Below are positions 1 through 10,000 of a stretch of DNA of 62,958 nucleotides, in pieces. Positions within the stretch are counted from its first letter, which is position 1; each line of letters begins with the position of its first letter. A program made the translations under genes and the position numbers. This DNA comes from Bremia lactucae (taxonomy: Eukaryota > Oomycota > Peronosporomycetes > Peronosporales > Peronosporaceae): assembly GCF_004359215.1 (NCBI RefSeq), contig NC_090628.1, forward strand, positions 183,611 through 246,568, given 5' to 3'. The notes under the pieces are model-generated. The model was not told the origin of the DNA and made no database searches. It worked only from the letters and a program-made list of their open reading frames with translations.

Positions 1-599
1 GTTGGACCAAACTGTTTCCCTTTTATTTATCAGAAGGAAAATTGTTTGCTTCAAAATTGTGATTTAATTGTTGGTAATGATTGATCCCTTTTTATTATTT
101 AATCGACTTTAAAGAAAAACGTCATCAGCAAGGATTATCGCTAAAACGGACTTACTGCTTCAATTTCGCCTAATTTGTCGACGAATTTGTAAGAAATCGA
201 AAATTGAAAATTTACTCGCTTTAATATCTAAATATACGGAGCAGGTTTATAAGATACTTCACTGATACTGGTACGAATATCTCGTGTATCGTTTTGTTTG
301 TAATTGAAAGAAATGAGCGATTTTATTATATTTCTTAAGTTCTTACAGTTTCTAGACACATGATACTTCATTTAAATTACCTTTGTTTACTAATGTTTCG
401 ACATCACACGTGGAGCTTCTTTAGCCTAGATTCGCCCTTTGGTTGAAGTAAGCGGCTGCCTTATAGCTCAAGACTATTCGATCCGTGCTTGTAAAGTTGA
501 GATTAACGCTGTTTGTTTCGATCCGTGTCTTTTTTCGTATATAATAGGCAACATATTCGTGGATTAAGTTCAGTTGAAATTACGTTCGAACGCAATATT
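1..599. other. AT-rich stretch, no gene seen
   Basis: I see no convincing ORF, RNA gene or repeat edge here. It precedes a decayed copia fragment, so it may be either host intergenic DNA or old transposon sequence. Confidence 0.4.
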
Positions 600-856
600 G
601 AAAGCCAATAAAACTAAACCCTATGGTGGCGTATGGGAAAGCGAAATTACAGAGCGGTCTCTATTTCGTGGGTGTTATTACTACTGGCCGGTAGCCGGTT
701 ATACTCAACGTAATTATGCAAGAAACTGAATTGCGGAAGCCAATTATATGGCTCTGGCAACTCAAGAGGTTTTATGATTTCGGCAGCTTCTTCGAGAAAT
801 GACGAAGCAAATGTCTCAAAAAGCATATTTGGGTACTGTAGCGGGGCACCTTTCAC
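600..856 (+). pseudogene. Decayed Ty1/copia RNase H fragment
   Basis: The plus strand reads EANYMALATQEVL, a stop, then FRQLLREM, which is the signature end of copia RNase H (TEAEYMALA...WLRQLL). The sequence before it is too shifted to follow. There is no open frame, and no LTR can be tied to it. This is family-level recognition only; the fragment is old and inactive. Confidence 0.45.
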
Positions 857-1074
857 TAAAACTGGTAAGTACTAGTTGACATTACACTGGTTACAGGGAA
901 GGTTAGGTGCTAAGGGTATTTGGCTGCCAAAGGTAATTCCAGGATTATAATAAGAGCAAAAGTAAAAGTGTATTAATATATTAAGTTTCCTAGGTAACGA
1001 CCTACTATCTACTACTTAAGTTACTATATTGATATCTAACGAAGTATAGCGCCTTCTTGCGCACCGCACAATCA

Positions 1075-1304
1075 TGTCTTATAACGATTGGCGGGGTTGA
1101 TTTCAACTTAAATCAACCAATCAATAGAGCTAATGTCTTGTGGCATCAATAGTATCCATTTTGAAAATATTGGAATTATTTAAGTCAAAATTAATAAAGA
1201 TAATAATTATATAATTCTTTATTTATTTCCTCTTCTACGAAATAATAATTCTTATTCCCCTTATTAGAAACAATGCTTATGTGACGGGACACCACGTCAC
1301 ATCA
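1075..1304 (-). repeat. LTR fragment of a decayed Ty3/gypsy element
   Basis: On the minus strand a polypurine run is followed directly by TGATGTGACG..., the usual PPT-LTR boundary. The right edge (1304) is seen. The left edge is a guess, because the second LTR and the target-site duplication are not visible. Confidence 0.4.
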
Positions 1305-1320
1305 CCCCCCCCCCTTAACC
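1305..1320 (-). promoter_or_regulatory. Polypurine tract of the decayed Ty3 element
   Basis: The minus strand reads GGTTAA followed by ten G residues, abutting the LTR start. In LTR retrotransposons such a tract primes plus-strand DNA synthesis. It fits the minus-strand integrase fragment about 240 bp to its right. Confidence 0.5.
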
Positions 1321-1414
1321 AACAGTCACTATAGTGACTGAAGTAGGGTGACAGGAAATATATTGTGTCTTTCCCTGTAATTTTGGCATTATTTATTTAA
1401 ACCAACATACCGAT

Positions 1415-1786
1415 TTAATTCTCATTAATTGAAATTGCAAAATAAAATTCAAGATGGCGACGAATATGTCTGTGCGCGTGGGCCGTGATACCGCAAAGCT
1501 GGCAGCTGCACGGATCAGTGCAGTTGCTGGTAATGTAAATGTTTAGCAGACGCATTATCGTCTGCTGCGTAGTAGGTACATAAAACGTATGTTGCGTACG
1601 CATACAACGAGGCAGCTGAATCGTGTATGCATTGCCTTGGCGATGTAATACACGAAACGGGCCGACATACCTGGATAGTAATGCATTACTGTCTACATTC
1701 GTCACTACTTTATAAAAATAAAATAAAATAATGCCATTAAAAAAAAAAAATTGATAAATGTTGGTCCTCAACATTAAACCATTCAA
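1415..1786 (-). pseudogene. Ty3/gypsy integrase C-terminal fragment
   Basis: A 123-codon open stretch contains SRYVGPFRVLHRQGNAYTI and then a FYV block (about 1558-1705). This is the GPY/F module that closes the integrase of oomycete gypsy elements. The residues on either side are unrelated to integrase, so the open frame is partly accidental. The polypurine tract and LTR lie downstream in the expected order. The fragment cannot encode an active integrase. Confidence 0.6.
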
Positions 1787-1827
1787 ATAGTTAATTTTTT
1801 TTATTTTTTTTCTACTTACATTTATTA

Positions 1828-1953
1828 CCCATAATATATGGGATTTAAGTAACTAACTATTTTTAAATTAGATAAAAGGGTATTTTACCCATAGAGTAAA
1901 TGTACCACAACAACGGTTCTCCAACCGATGTGTGCCCCATTACAATTCTTAAA
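1828..1953 (-). repeat. Partial LTR of the array's Ty3 family
   Basis: The sequence matches the last ~125 bp of the LTRs at 19897-20378 and 24335-24833, ending GTGCCCCATTACA on the plus strand. It shows that the tandem family has also reached this side of the host genes, as a truncated LTR. Confidence 0.65.
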
Positions 1954-1956
1954 TAA

Positions 1957-2080
1957 TAGCAATTAGACCCAGCACTCGGGTGTGGTGCACACTTGTGACC
2001 AACCCTTGTGTATGTGATGCACATGGGTGCATTCACATTAGGAGGGAAGACGCCTAGCGTCATCCGTGATGACGCTAAAA
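1957..2080 (-). repeat. Partial LTR related to 3384-3901
   Basis: On the minus strand this matches about 3721-3835 of the LTR at 3384-3901, including the GATGACGCTAG block, GTGCATCACATACACAAGGG and GAGTGCTGGGTCTAATT. It is in opposite orientation to that LTR. The neighbouring TGTAATGGGG LTR piece abuts it, suggesting nested insertion. Confidence 0.6.
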
Positions 2081-2160
2081 AATTTCAATTAATGTTGGTC
2101 CTCAACATAAAACCATTCAAATAGTCAAATTTTTATATTTTTTTTCTACGTATCATTTAT

Positions 2161-2800
2161 CAATTTTAAATTTAAATGAAAAGGGTGTGAAATATTTTTA
2201 AAAGAAAGTATTTTACTATTTTTATTACCTTACATAAAGGATATTTTAAACGTTGGTGTTTTAAACTATCATTTTTATTTACCCAATACAGCATTTTGGA
2301 CTTAATTTACAAGTTTTAATAAATATAATATTGGGCAAACATTTAATTTGTAAGAATCTAAAAAGCAAAATATAATAACCAACTTAACGAAAAAGGTAAA
2401 GAAACTTTCTAACCTAGGCGCATTACTGATAAAATAGGCGGAGTTATTGCGATGTTTGGTTCCTATTTTTTTTATCAACAATACCTTTTTCAAACTCATC
2501 TGAAACACTTTTTTTATACTTTTTTAACTATGGCTTTAACTACAGCTATATTTGAAATTTATTCTACAATTAAACTGTGCTCGCGCATTTTTTTCAAATA
2601 TTGGTTTATGAAAATTAATGATACCTTCCATTACTGGTGAATCGAAGAAATTAATCATAATTTTTAAAAATTCTTATGTAAATTAGAATTATTTACAATT
2701 TTATGAGATCAAATTTTGTTATAGCTTTTAATTTATTCATATTATTTTCTTATGAAAACATGTTACGTATGAATAAACAAAAAAAACAATTTATAGCTAT
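2161..2800. other. AT-rich stretch, no gene seen
   Basis: Very T/A-rich. The short ORFs here encode low-complexity F/Y/L/I/K-rich peptides typical of random AT-rich DNA, and no family motif is visible. It ends at an N run. Confidence 0.5.
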
Positions 2801-2955
2801 NNNNNNNNNNNNNNNNNNNNNNNNNNNNNNNNNNNNNNNNNNNNNNNNNNNNNNNNNNNNNNNNNNNNNNNNNNNNNNNNNNNNNNNNNNNNNNNNNNNN
2901 NNNNNNNNNNNNNNNNNNNNNNNNNNNNNNNNNNNNNNNNNNNNNNNNNNNNNNN
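2801..2955. other. Assembly gap (155 N)
   Basis: Run of N. The gag reading frame to its right is cut by it. Confidence 0.99.
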
Positions 2956-3372
2956 GCTAAAAGCCAGTGGACAATCGTGTGCGCCGCAGTTCCATCGAAC
3001 TTGGGCGGGTCCATCAAATTGGGCCTCGGCTGATGCGGCTGGGCAGAGAGTCCTGTTGAAAGCCTCGCTCCGAGCCTGCTCATGTCTCAGCTCATCCTGA
3101 GTCTGAGTGACGGACTCCGCCGCAGCATGGCTCTGTGCCTCGGACGCGACCCTCCGCTGACCGAGCACGAATGTCTCAAACTGCTTCAACTGAGCAACAT
3201 GTTGCTCAGGAGGACTTCCCAGGAGCCTGGCCAGGGCTTGTTCACCAAGTCCCTGCGCCATAATCCCTGCCATCTCCCGATGATGTTCGGAGACGTGAGG
3301 AAAATGAGCCCAATCAATATTGAGGCTTCCACACGTACACACGCAGAGATGCGGGTCGTGGAAGAATTTCAA
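2956..3372 (-). pseudogene. Ty3/gypsy gag fragment (frameshifted)
   Basis: From about 3372 the minus strand encodes a Gag-like stretch with QALARLLGSPPEQH and a charged helical part (VTQTQDELRHEQARSEAF). Near 3060 the frame shifts, and MDPPKFDGTAAHTIVHWLL follows in another frame. The PKFDGT..IVHWLL block is typical of oomycete gypsy Gag. The gap at 2955 removes the rest. PBS and LTR lie immediately upstream, so this is the 5' end of a minus-strand element different from the tandem family. Confidence 0.65.
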
Positions 3373-3381
3373 GTGCTACCA
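3372..3381 (-). promoter_or_regulatory. Primer-binding site TGGTAGCACT
   Basis: The minus strand reads TGGTAGCACTTG two bases after the LTR end. A PBS beginning TGG, the complement of tRNA CCA, is expected exactly here. The same ten bases occupy the same position in the tandem family (19885-19894), which supports the call. Confidence 0.65.
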
Positions 3382-3383
3382 AG

Positions 3384-3901
3384 TGTAGGCGGGCACGTCG
3401 TAATGCGGCCATGCTCTACTTAGACACACACCCTAGCTCAGCGAGGAAGCGGTTAAACCTGCTTCTCTTGCGTGCAGTGAGGCAGTTGTGGTAGGCGCAC
3501 AAGCGACCTCACCCAACACACTAAGTACTCTGGTTAAGTGTCGTCACGGGAGCGGTAATCCGTCTCCTCGTGCGCACTTACCAAGTAGGAAGTAGTTTTC
3601 AGGCTGATTTATATTTGATAGAATTAAATACAAATACCTATTTTTACCAAGTAAGATGTTATCTCTATCGATAACATTTAATATGTATTGCGAGCGTATC
3701 TTTCTCGATACCTCGCGTAACGGATGACGCTAGCCGTCATCCTTCCTAATGTGAATGCTCCCATGTGCATCACATACACAAGGGTTGGTCACAAATGTGC
3801 ACCACACCTGAGTGCTGGGTCTAATTCCTATTATTTAGTAATTGACCATCATCTTAAGTCATCTTAAGTACACAAGTGTACTTAAAGGGGACTGCGTAAC
3901 A
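3384..3901 (-). repeat. 5' LTR of a minus-strand Ty3 element
   Basis: Plus-strand edges are TGTAGGCGGG and GCGTAACA, giving TG...CA ends and a length of 518 bp. It lies directly upstream, in minus orientation, of a PBS and a gag fragment. The outer edge is followed by a short tandem duplication (AACATTAAAGC twice). The right edge is inferred from the TG/CA rule only. Confidence 0.55.
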
Positions 3902-3941
3902 TTAAAGCAACATTAAAGCAACTTTAGCCCGTTACAAATGT

Positions 3942-4341
3942 CTCTGTATCCCACTACTATCGACTTCTTGACCACCTATAGTCACAAGTGTCATCGTATT
4001 CCACACCTCGTTACGCCCCAAGCTCCGACTTTACCGTCCCTGTGACATTGACTTCTGTCGTCTCCTGGGTGGTATTTTCTCGGTAGGTTTCTCTTTTCAC
4101 TTGAGCGACCATTTCGCTTTCCTGTCTGCATGTCATGTGGGACTTTTTTTACAGCGCGTTACCCTCGAAGATGCCATGAAAAAGGCTATGAAAATACAGG
4201 CCCAGGCTGTTCTTGAAGTCTCGGACTTGGTCTTTCGTCAACTAGAGCAATACCGAAAGCTAGTGCAGCATTCTAACAATGGTAGAAGTTCATCGAGGAG
4301 ATCGATGTCGACACCTTAGCAACACGTACTATAGGTTTACT
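3942..4341 (+). repeat. Gag-like repeat, copy 1
   Basis: This 400-bp stretch recurs at 6492-6882 in the same orientation. Its longest open part (ending 4319) reads HVGLFLQRVTLEDAMKKA and continues EVSDLVFRQLEQYRK. That resembles the Gag pattern 'GL..GP.R..LF...P.T.EEA...A' of oomycete retrotransposons. Upstream frames carry stops. I take it as a decayed gag piece rather than a host gene, because it is duplicated and degenerate. Confidence 0.55.
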
Positions 4342-4863
4342 CACTGTTCGTTGCTCTGAGATGTAATATATCATTGATTGGCTTAACCCAGAGTCCCTCG
4401 ACCAAGCGAAGCTAGAAGCGAAAACTATGAGACGGAGTAACTATGGATTATGCACTCCGAAATTAATATTTCAACAACTACTCATGCTAATATAGCCTGT
4501 GTAACTTTCGACTCGTAAATATTACGCTCTTTTTATACCATACGTGTGAAATTTCTTTTTTATCAAATAACAAATATTAACATCAAGTGTCAAATTATTT
4601 GGCTTCAGAAATCATGTCATGCCACATGCTCATCTTTCCTATGTGTAATATATATTCCTTAGGCTGTTCATAATGTCGTCCACCAATCATGTGAAGCTTG
4701 TTTAACTTCAGACAACATGGACGATACGCTTACAAACTTTAGGTCATCGTGTCGGCAACGGACCAAATCACTTCTTCGACACTACCAATCCCGTCTGTAA
4801 TGTAATTTTTGCACGAATCGGAGATTGGTTCGAATGGAAAGCCACGTTCTTCCATTTTTGCTT
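4342..4863. other. Intergenic stretch, nothing recognised
   Basis: AT-rich. I see no ORF with a recognisable motif. It lies between the gag-like repeat and the 3' end of the minus-strand zinc-finger gene, so it may hold that gene's terminator. Confidence 0.4.
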
Positions 4864-5580
4864 TTATTCTAAAGCAGCGCGCACGGCATTTGTACAACTC
4901 GGCCATACTCTTTTTTTAAACTTCGCCCGTTTTATAATAGCTGCAACCTCCGGCCCAACTTTTGATTGCAGACTTCGAAAAAAATGTTTTTTATCTCTAC
5001 GAGTATTCAACCTTGCAATATGTCGAAGCCAAGCCATTTTTGACCCAAAAGTTCGAAGCATGTACGATTCCAGCGGACCCCACCTATACCACTTATGTCC
5101 GATACAACTGTTGTTCCTTTCTGATTCAATAACTTCAGAAAGCTTCCCCGTGAAGCCATATTGTCTTGCCGTTATTCGCGTGACGAACAGACTATACCCG
5201 TAACGAACGAGACATTTTTGACATAAATGACGTGTAGCAACAGGGTTATCATTTTCACATTGGCAGCAATATGCGGCTAACTCTGGTTCGCACTGCTGAT
5301 AATGATCGCTAGTCATCATTTGCAACTTGATAAGTGTCTGATTTCCCAAATACGAAAGAACTTCTTCGTGAATTCTCTCGTTGAGAATGCAAAACCGATA
5401 CGAGCAGGTCTTCTCAGCTTTACTTTGATTGCCAACGAAGGTCATGATGCATTTCTTTTGATAGCGAGAGATACCTCGTGTGGTGAATATCTTCTTGCAG
5501 TACTTGCAAGCTACTGAGGCTTTTGGAGCTTTCGCCGGAAGCGCATTTGAGGATTCACTAGAGCGTAAATGTTTGGTCAT
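4864..5580 (-). CDS. Zinc-finger / F-box-like protein, 238 aa
   Basis: The open frame starts at ATG 5580 (MTKHLRSSESS); the codon two residues further upstream is TTG, so I did not use it. Residues ~24-43 hold CKYCKKIFTTRGISRYQKKC, a C-x2-C...C finger of the type usually ending in HxxxC; here the expected His is Tyr. Residues ~66-90 (LNERIHEEVLSYLGNQTLIKLQ) resemble the helical start of an F-box. Paired cysteines follow (CCQC, CQKC). The basic C-terminal half has no motif I recognise. It is single-copy in the window and looks like a host gene. It may act in protein-protein or nucleic-acid binding; the function is not established. It is divergent from the LTV1-like gene, with ~105 bp between ATGs. 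Confidence 0.65.
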   Translation of the reverse strand: MTKHLRSSESSNALPAKAPKASVACKYCKKIFTTRGISRYQKKCIMTFVGNQSKAEKTCSYRFCILNERIHEEVLSYLGNQTLIKLQMMTSDHYQQCEPELAAYCCQCENDNPVATRHLCQKCLVRYGYSLFVTRITARQYGFTGKLSEVIESERNNSCIGHKWYRWGPLESYMLRTFGSKMAWLRHIARLNTRRDKKHFFRSLQSKVGPEVAAIIKRAKFKKRVWPSCTNAVRAALE

Positions 5581-5685
5581 TATCAATTCGCCGCTAGGAT
5601 GAATACGGATGGCAATTAATTAAATACGACCGGTCAAATACCATCACTGAAACTTTCGAAAAAGAACGAGTTTTAATAAAGTTGA
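5581..5685. promoter_or_regulatory. Presumed bidirectional promoter
   Basis: Only 105 bp separate the start codons of the divergent zinc-finger and LTV1-like genes, so any promoters for both must lie here or inside the genes. I see no certain Inr match. The call rests on geometry alone. Confidence 0.35.
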
Positions 5686-6463
5686 ATGTCCAAGGTTTTG
5701 CTAAACCTACCCCATCTACAATTGAGTTTTTTTGATCGGCTAAACATAATACCGTTTGCTACTGGGTCTAGGCATTCCCTTTTCCAAAAACATTGGTTTG
5801 GTCTAGACATTCCTCAAGTTAAAGAAAGTCCAGTCCGACTTCCCCGTACGAAGTTTTCTTTTGGTGGTGTAGAAGCTGAAGACTTTATAGATGAAAATGG
5901 TCTGCTGAGAGATGGCTACACTTACTCACAGCACATGAAGGAAATGGGACAGGATAAATTTTACTCGGCTACGAGCCGCTTTGATGCTGGCGAGAAGGCC
6001 CGTACGCTGTCGAGGAAAGTTGATTTTACAGAAGGCGGACTACCCAGTATTGGTGAGGAAGATCGAATGATCGATTTCATCACGCTAACTACGAATGTCA
6101 TGGATGAGGACCTGAGGGAAGCACTTGTGAACGACGAGGCTTTTAAAGAGTTAAATGATATTTTCGTGAATCAAGTGGCTGAGGACCAAAGAGACGTCGA
6201 TGGTTTCGACTGTGAAGCATATCGTCCTTCTCGTATTAGTAGGTCAGTAGTCGCACAGGCAATGACACAAGTGAAGGCATTTTAGTATATTATTCGGCAT
6301 CTTGCAACAAGCTCTTGATGTCGACGGGTGGACAATTTACGTGTACGATTAAGAAGTTAATACACTATGGGCTCGACTAGCGAGCGCAGGCTCAGCTCTG
6401 AGTCAAATTCGAGTCTTTACAGCAATCATGGGTCATGGGATCATTTGGACGAGCAGCTTTAAG
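5686..6463 (+). pseudogene. LTV1: LTV1-like ribosome biogenesis gene, truncated and broken
   Basis: The ATG at 5686 opens 199 codons. Residues ~60-90 (EDFIDENGLLRDGYTYSQHM, then KEMG..KFYSA) match the LTV1 block seen in plants as DGYNYLVHM. A later acidic part, DEDLREALVNDEAFKELNDIF, resembles the family's 'LDDDFV' region. The basic N-terminus usual for LTV1 (..FIDKK..) is missing. After the stop at 6283 the same frame resumes at 6367 (MGSTSERRLSSESNSS...WDHLDEQL), like the family's 'LDEQF' C-terminal segment, then ends at 6463. A gag-like repeat begins ~30 bp beyond. LTV1 is a 40S assembly and export factor. This copy appears cut at both ends with stops inside, unless unseen introns explain them. 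Confidence 0.5.
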
Positions 6464-6491
6464 TGGGAAGCCTTTGTTTGATACCACTGTG

Positions 6492-6882
6492 CTCTGTATC
6501 CCACTACTATCGACTTCTCGACCACCTATGGTCACAAGTGTCATCGTATTCCACACCTCATTACTCCCCAAGCTCCGACTTTTCCGTCCCTGTGACATTG
6601 ACTTCTGTCGTCTCCTGGGTGGTATTTTCTGGGTAGGTTTCTCTTTTCACTTGAGCGACCATTTCGCTTCCCTGTCTGCTTGTCAAGTGGGACCTTTTTT
6701 ACAGCGCGTTACCCTCGAAGATGCCATGAAAAAGGCTAAAAAAAATGCCCAGGCTGTTCTTGAAGTCTCGGACTTGGTCTTTCATCAACTAGAGCAAGTA
6801 CCGAAAAGCTAGTGAAGCATTCTAACAATAGTTAAGAGGAGAGCGATGTCGACACCTCAACAACACGTACTATAGGTTTACT
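6492..6882 (+). repeat. Gag-like repeat, copy 2
   Basis: Same sequence and orientation as 3942-4341 (offset about 2550 bp) with small indels and substitutions. The frame 6435-6812 contains CQVGPFLQRVTLEDAMKKA. It ends precisely where a TGTAACGGGG LTR begins, so the LTR appears inserted at or next to the repeat edge. Confidence 0.6.
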
Positions 6883-6948
6883 GTAACGGGGCACTGCGAC
6901 TTGTACTGTTTCAGTACAAGTCCACTTCACACTGCTTCAGATGTGAGT
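6882..6948 (-). repeat. Start of a TGTAACGGGG-type LTR, cut by gap
   Basis: The reverse complement of the right end of the LTR at 23639-24087, including ACTTGTACTGTTTCAGTACAAG-like sequence with small changes. Only 67 bp are visible before the N run. Confidence 0.7.
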
Positions 6949-7048
6949 NNNNNNNNNNNNNNNNNNNNNNNNNNNNNNNNNNNNNNNNNNNNNNNNNNNN
7001 NNNNNNNNNNNNNNNNNNNNNNNNNNNNNNNNNNNNNNNNNNNNNNNN
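6949..7048. other. Assembly gap (100 N)
   Basis: Exactly 100 N, the usual placeholder for unknown length. It hides the rest of the LTR and the promoter and 5' UTR of the helicase gene. Confidence 0.99.
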
Positions 7049-7049
7049 G

Positions 7050-10000
7050 ATGGACGAAGAATTGGACTTGTTCGGCGCATTTGACGATCCATCTGCAACA
7101 TTAACAACAGAAGAACTAGCGAAAACATCACTAAAGCGTAAAACTGCATCCACCACGTCTTCATACGACGACAAGTCGTCACAACCACCTGCAAAGAAGC
7201 AACAAAATGAAGGTCGTCCGATCTCCACTACTTTACAAATTGTGGAGGGAAAACGCATTGACGCAACTCCTGAAGAGAGCGGCGACAAGCATCTTGCCAG
7301 TGTAGTGTCGACTGGCACACAGCAGAAGAACCTGATCTCTTTTTCCGTGTACCCGCCTGATTATGAGGTAAAACCCACGGCTGATGCAGCGGCTAAGAAT
7401 CCCGCCAAGACGTATCCATTCACGCTGGACCCTTTCCAGCAGCAAGCTGTGAATTATATTGAAGCTGGGGAGTCTGTGCTCGTGTCAGCTCACACGTCGG
7501 CTGGTAAAACCGCGGTGGCCGAGTATGCGATTGCTAAAAGTCTTCGAGACAAGCAGCGAGTGATCTACACGTCTCCAATTAAAGCTCTTAGTAATCAGAA
7601 GTATCGAGACCTGGAAGAAGAGTTTGGCGATGTGGGTCTCATGACTGGCGACATTACTATAAATCCCTCAGCCACGTGCTTAATCATGACGACAGAGATT
7701 CTCCGAAGTATGCTCTATCGGGGTTCTGAAGTCATGCGAGAAGTGGCATGGGTCATTTACGATGAAATTCACTACATGAGAGACAAGGAACGAGGTGTGG
7801 TTTGGGAGGAGAGTATTATTTTATTGCCGCACAAGGTGCGATTTGTGTTTCTGTCGGCCACGATTCCAAATTCCAAGGAGTTTGCTGGATGGATCTGTCA
7901 CATTCACCACCAGCCGTGCCACGTCGTGTACACTGACTACCGTCCAACACCGCTGCAACACTATCTATTCCCAGCGGGAGGTAGTGGCTTGCATTTAGTA
8001 GTCGACGAGAAGGGAAAATTTCGAGAAGATAATTTTCAAAAAGCCATTGCAACCTTGTCAGCCTCTTCGGTTGAGGGGGATGCATTTGATTTGTCGTCGC
8101 ATGGAAGCAATGCAAAGCGACGTAAAGCACCAAAAAGCAATCCAAAGAAGAAGGTTGGCTCGGACGTGTTTCGTATTGTCAAGCTCATTATGGAGCGACA
8201 GTATGATCCGGTGATTATCTTTTCCTTTAGTAAACGGGATTGCGAAGGCTATGCTATGCTCATGTCGAAGCTCGATTTCAATACGGAAGAAGAAAAGCAA
8301 TCCGTAGATCAGCTCTTTAAGAACGCGATGGATTCGTTATCGGACGATGATCGCGCTCTTCCTCAAGTTGACTCGATTCTGCCATTGCTTCGTCGAGGAA
8401 TTGGCATTCATCACGGTGGTTTGTTGCCGATTTTGAAGGAAGTAATTGAGATTCTCTTTGGAGAAGGTTTGCTAAAGTGTCTTTTTGCTACTGAGACGTT
8501 CTCGATGGGTTTAAACATGCCTGCCAAGACAGTAGTCTTTACAAATTGTCAAAAGTATGACGGTCACGCCTTTCGCTGGATTACTGCTGGTGAATACATC
8601 CAAATGTCTGGACGCGCTGGTCGGCGATCGCTTGATGCACGCGGTATCGTGATACAAATGCTTAGTGAGCAGATGAAGCCAGAGGATGCGAAACGTATCC
8701 TATATGGCCAAGCCGATCCACTACTCAGTACATTTCATCTTGGCTACAATATGCTGTTGAATTTGATGCGAGTTGAAGACGCTGATCCGGAGTATATGAT
8801 CAAGCAGTCATTTCATCAATTTCAGAACGAGCAAGCAGCGCCAGCATTAGAAGAAGAGCTTGCGCGTATGCAAGAAGAAAAGAATCAGCTTGTGATTAAG
8901 AACGAAGAGGAGGTCGCTCAGTATTATTACCTTTCGAGGTCGCTCGTACGACTGAAAGAAGAGTTTTTGGCAATTCGCAACAAGCCTGACGTCGTTGTGC
9001 GCTTTCTTAATGGAGGTCGCTTAGTGAAGCTCTATTGCCCTCAGAGTGACGATGGATCGAGAAATGTTCAGTGGGATTGGGGCGTCATTGTCAATTTTAC
9101 GACGAAAAATGCCACTAATTCGACTTCAGCAACGCCTGATACGATCGTTCATGTGCTTTTGAACTGTGTTAAAACCAATGGCACGGCAAAATCGAATGAG
9201 GCCACGAACAACAGCACAACCTCAGAGCTACCTACTCCAGCGCCTGAGGGTATGATGGGTCTCTCGGCTTCTCTCGAGTGCGAAATGAAGATTTGCCCCG
9301 TTCCGTTAGAAATGCTTGATCTCATCTCGTCGTTGCGCGTGTATATTCCTACGGACTTGCGGACACTTGATAGCCGTCAAGCAGTGGGCAAGTCGGTTCG
9401 GGAAGTACTGCGTCGCTTCCCTCAAGGCGTTCCCTTACTCGACCCTCGCGAAGATATGGACATTAAAGATGAGCAATTTATGCGAGTGATTAAAAGGTCA
9501 ATCGAAGCCGAAGAGAAACTCAAAAACTCCCCTTTTCATAATGCAAAGGATAAGGACGCGCGGTTTGCTTTGTACAATTTGAAGATGGAGAGCGAAGCCA
9601 AGATGCGTGAGTTAGAGCGTAAAATTCAAGAGTCCAAGTCACTGGTGTTGCGTGACGATTTACGCCATCGTCGACGAGTATTGCGACGACTCGAATTTGT
9701 TGACAAGGAAGGCGTGATTCAACGCAAGGGCCGCACCGCATGTGAGGTCTCGACAACCGACGAATTGCTTGTGACAGAGATGATTTTCAATGGCCAATTT
9801 AATGATTTGTCTGTAAATGATACAGTCGCACTTTTGAGCTGCTTGATCAATACGGAGAAGAGAAAAGACAGTGATAAACCGCCTCAAGCCAAAGGTTTAG
9901 AGGTGCCCGTTCGTCAGCTGCGTGAGACAGCTCAACGCATTGCAAAAGTGATGCAGGATGCCAAAATTACCATTGATGTCGACGAGTACGCTGGGGTGTT

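Larger units (their letters stand above)
1757..2160. repeat. Direct repeat pair (1757-1829 and 2092-2160)
   Basis: Both copies start AATGTTGGTCCTCAACAT, continue AACCATTCAAATAGT, and run into a T-rich tail. They bracket two LTR pieces. They may be a duplicated flank made by a rearrangement. They are far too long for a normal 5-bp target-site duplication. Confidence 0.55.

Noticed and set aside
2452..2640. 62-codon ORF with hydrophobic, F/Y-rich sequence that could suggest a secreted peptide
   Set aside because: The region is very AT-rich, the composition is low complexity, and there is no effector motif (no RXLR, LFLAK or similar).
4101..4319. Separate small host gene (72 codons)
   Set aside because: It recurs at 6492-6882 and resembles decayed Gag, so it belongs to a repeat.
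7233..7445. Minus-strand ORFs inside MTR4 (also 7816, 8058, 9520, 9660) and inside YTM1 (11235, 11384)
   Set aside because: Short antisense shadows of strong coding genes with no independent support.
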